Notes under the pieces: generated by a model
Database searches by the model: none
What the model was told of the DNA's origin: nothing
The model's input: the letters and a program-made list of their open reading frames with translations, nothing else
Translations under genes and position numbers: made by a program
Shown here: positions 6,758 through 8,317 of the stretch, piece after piece
Position numbering within the stretch: position 1 is the stretch's first letter
Layout: every line of letters starts with the position of its first letter
Assembly: GCA_021779005.1 (NCBI GenBank)
Contig: JAJYBN010000041.1
Span: forward strand, 1-8,317
Length of the DNA: 8,317 bases
Reading direction: 5' to 3'
Source of the DNA: Pseudomonadota bacterium
GTDB lineage: Bacteria; Pseudomonadota; Gammaproteobacteria; Natronospirales; REEB76

Positions 6758-7240
6758 TCAGTGCATTACACCAAATGCATCATCGAATACCAGATCTTCC
6801 ATGCGCGAGTAGGCATCTTCCTGGCCAGGGTGGTTGAACAGTACCATGAGGATGATCCATTTAACCTGCTCGAGATCGATCTCGTTGCTCTCGAGCGCCA
6901 TGATGCGGTCGATAACAACCTCGCGTTGCGCGCCTTCCAGTATGCCAATGTTTTCCAGATACTGGATGAAGCCGCGGCACTCGGTGGTGAGGCGCGTAAA
7001 TTCCTGTTCGGCATACACCCGGAATCCGTCATTACGGTTGAGGGATGGTTCTGAAACTGGCGGATTGTGCGCCAGATTTTCCAGCCAATCAAAGGCTTTG
7101 TTGATCTCGGATTTTGGAAAACCAGCTTCTTCCAGCTCTACCGTGAGAGACTCTCGGTCGGTCTCGGTTTCTTCCTCATCATCATCCAGATAGTTTTCGA
7201 ACAGGTACATGAGCACGTCGAGTACGTTCTCTTTCATCAT
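6758..7240 (-). CDS. smg: Smg family protein (DUF494)
   Basis: This 160-residue protein matches E. coli Smg along its length: ENVLDVLMYLFENYL at the start, a TTECRGFIQYLENIGIL block (85-101), REVVIDRIMALESNEIDLEQ (106-125) and VKWIILMVLFNHPGQEDAY (126-144). Its function is unknown. It is probably soluble and helical. Residues 19-29 are a strongly acidic run (DDDEEETETDR). Two ATG codons stand in tandem at 7240 and 7237. I chose the first because AAGAGG at 7249-7254 lies eight bases from it. That start overlaps the dprA stop (ATGA at 7240-7237), so translation is likely coupled to dprA. Position next to dprA is conserved in gammaproteobacteria, which suggests a shared job in DNA handling, but this is unproven. 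Confidence 0.93.
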   Translation of the reverse strand: MMKENVLDVLMYLFENYLDDDEEETETDRESLTVELEEAGFPKSEINKAFDWLENLAHNPPVSEPSLNRNDGFRVYAEQEFTRLTTECRGFIQYLENIGILEGAQREVVIDRIMALESNEIDLEQVKWIILMVLFNHPGQEDAYSRMEDLVFDDAFGVMH

Positions 7241-8317
7241 GACGTCGGCCTCTTTGTTACCCGGGAATAATGTCCGCCCGGCGTCGCTTCCACCTGGCCC
7301 TGAAGTTCGAGCATCAGCAGCATGGAGGAAACCACGTCGGTCGTCAATCCAGTGCGCTCCACCAGCGAGACAATCGAAGTGGGTGCATGATCCATGGAAT
7401 TCAAGAGCAGCCGGTACTCGGGATCATCTGCAGCATCCGCGGGTATGGGTAATGTCTGTACCACATTTGCGGGTTCGAGTTTCAGCAGTGGCGCCAGTTC
7501 CTCGAGAACATCACCGGCTGATTCCACCAGTTTCGCGCCTTCCCGGATCAGGCGGTGGCAGCCACGCGCCAGCGGATTATGGATAGAGCCGGGGATGGCG
7601 AAAACTTCACGGCCCTGTTCACTGGCGAGCCGTGCAGTGATGAGCGAGCCGCTGGTTTGTGCCGCTTCCACCACCAGTGTACCCACGGACAGGCCACTGA
7701 TGATGCGATTACGGCGTGGAAAATTGTGTGGCAGAGGCGGTGTACCCGGGAGGTATTCCGAGACCAAAAGTCCCTGCTGTGCGATTTCCTCCGCCAGCTC
7801 CCGATGACTTGGTGGATAGGGTTTATCGAGACCGGTTCCCCAGACGGCGACAGTCGCGCCGCCGCCCTTGAGTGCGCCGCGGTGGCTGGCAGCATCGATG
7901 CCCATGGCCATACCACTCACGATGCTGAGACCACAACGCGATAGATAGGCTGCGAACTCCTCGGCATTGCGCCGGCCCTCAGTGCTTGGGTTGCGGCTGC
8001 CGACCATGGCCAGCTGGGGCTGGTTGAGAAGATTCAGCTCTCCACGCAGGAACAGGACCATGGGCGGATCAGAAATCTGTCTGAGCAGAGCGGGATAGGT
8101 AGGATCGGTATAGGGCAGCAGGGTGGCACCTGCTTGTTCAAGCCAGCGCTGGTTTTTCTCTGTTGCTGCCCAATCTGGGTGTTCGAGCCAGATTCGGGTA
8201 TCTTCCGAGAGGCTCGAGAGATCACGGGATGTGGCGGTGAAGATTCCGGCCAGCGAGCCGCAGCGTGCCAGCAGTGTCGACAAACCGGCGGGACCGAGAC
8301 CAGGAGCCCGGACCAGG
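7237..8317 (-). CDS. dprA: DNA-processing protein DprA/Smf (5' end outside window)
   Basis: DprA protects incoming single-stranded DNA and loads RecA on it during natural transformation. The frame stays open to the window edge; the bases before the TTG at 8283 encode LVRAPGLGPAG, typical of the helix-hairpin-helix-like DprA N-terminus. So TTG is not the start, and the gene begins beyond 8317. The visible part is 359 residues. Numbered from its first full codon (8316), the Rossmann-like domain shows MVGSRNPSTEG (104-114), the nucleotide-loop-like SGMAMGIDAASH (134-145), GTGLDKPYP (160-168), FPRRNRIISGLS (199-210) and PGSIHNPLARGCHRLI (242-257). A winged-helix domain follows at about 300-349 (RTGLTTDVVSSMLLMLELQG). 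Probably only a few to ~20 N-terminal residues are missing. It overlaps smg by four bases. Presence of dprA alone does not prove competence. Confidence 0.96.
   Translation of the reverse strand, partial: LVRAPGLGPAGLSTLLARCGSLAGIFTATSRDLSSLSEDTRIWLEHPDWAATEKNQRWLEQAGATLLPYTDPTYPALLRQISDPPMVLFLRGELNLLNQPQLAMVGSRNPSTEGRRNAEEFAAYLSRCGLSIVSGMAMGIDAASHRGALKGGGATVAVWGTGLDKPYPPSHRELAEEIAQQGLLVSEYLPGTPPLPHNFPRRNRIISGLSVGTLVVEAAQTSGSLITARLASEQGREVFAIPGSIHNPLARGCHRLIREGAKLVESAGDVLEELAPLLKLEPANVVQTLPIPADAADDPEYRLLLNSMDHAPTSIVSLVERTGLTTDVVSSMLLMLELQGQVEATPGGHYSRVTKRPTS

Noticed and set aside
7555..7944. Plus-strand open frames opposite dprA.
   Set aside because: They are antisense shadows of conserved DprA domain codons with no motif of their own.
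1..8317. Search for a CRISPR array, tRNA, rRNA, insertion sequence, phage genes or a novel multi-gene system.
   Set aside because: I saw no spaced direct repeats, no cloverleaf-like sequence and no transposase or integrase. All frames of substance belong to known conserved families.

Overview
This is an ordinary, densely coded chromosomal segment that most likely comes from a gammaproteobacterium. The main evidence is the minus-strand run dprA-smg-topA-tsaC-hemF. It mixes the dprA-smg-(topoisomerase zinc-finger gene)-tsaC order of enteric bacteria with the tsaC-hemF association seen in pseudomonads. The DUF3379, WbuC and Smg/DUF494 families also fit proteobacteria. GC content looks moderately high (about 55-60% by eye). 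I cannot name a genus; a sulfur-oxidiser or Chromatiales-like relative is only a guess. Oxygen-dependent HemF implies the cell can live with oxygen.

Layout. The left part (1-2767) is on the plus strand. It holds the C-terminal end of a DUF3379 protein, then a WbuC-type cupin gene that overlaps a DNA-3-methyladenine glycosylase I gene (tag) by four bases. Next come a TauE/SafE-type membrane transporter gene and a small DUF1634 membrane protein gene that overlaps the transporter's stop codon. A perfect TATAAT hexamer lies just upstream of both the cupin gene and the transporter gene, so these look like two separate two-gene units. A 76-base convergent junction (2768-2843) with no clear terminator separates them from the right part.

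The right part (2844-8317) is on the minus strand and reads leftwards: dprA (5' end outside the window), smg (overlapping the dprA stop), a 107-base gap with a possible promoter, topA, tsaC (9 bases after topA) and hemF (3 bases after tsaC). These genes cover DNA uptake and recombination (DprA), an uncharacterised conserved protein (Smg), DNA supercoiling (TopA), tRNA t6A modification (TsaC) and haem synthesis (HemF). They form a conserved housekeeping cluster rather than a single pathway.

I found no RNA genes, CRISPR array, insertion sequence, phage gene or attachment site, and no intergenic stretch reaches 300 bases. I see no convincing undescribed system. The best leads are the uncharacterised TauE-DUF1634 pair, the WbuC-Tag coupling, and the full-length topA sitting where E. 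coli carries the small yrdD gene.
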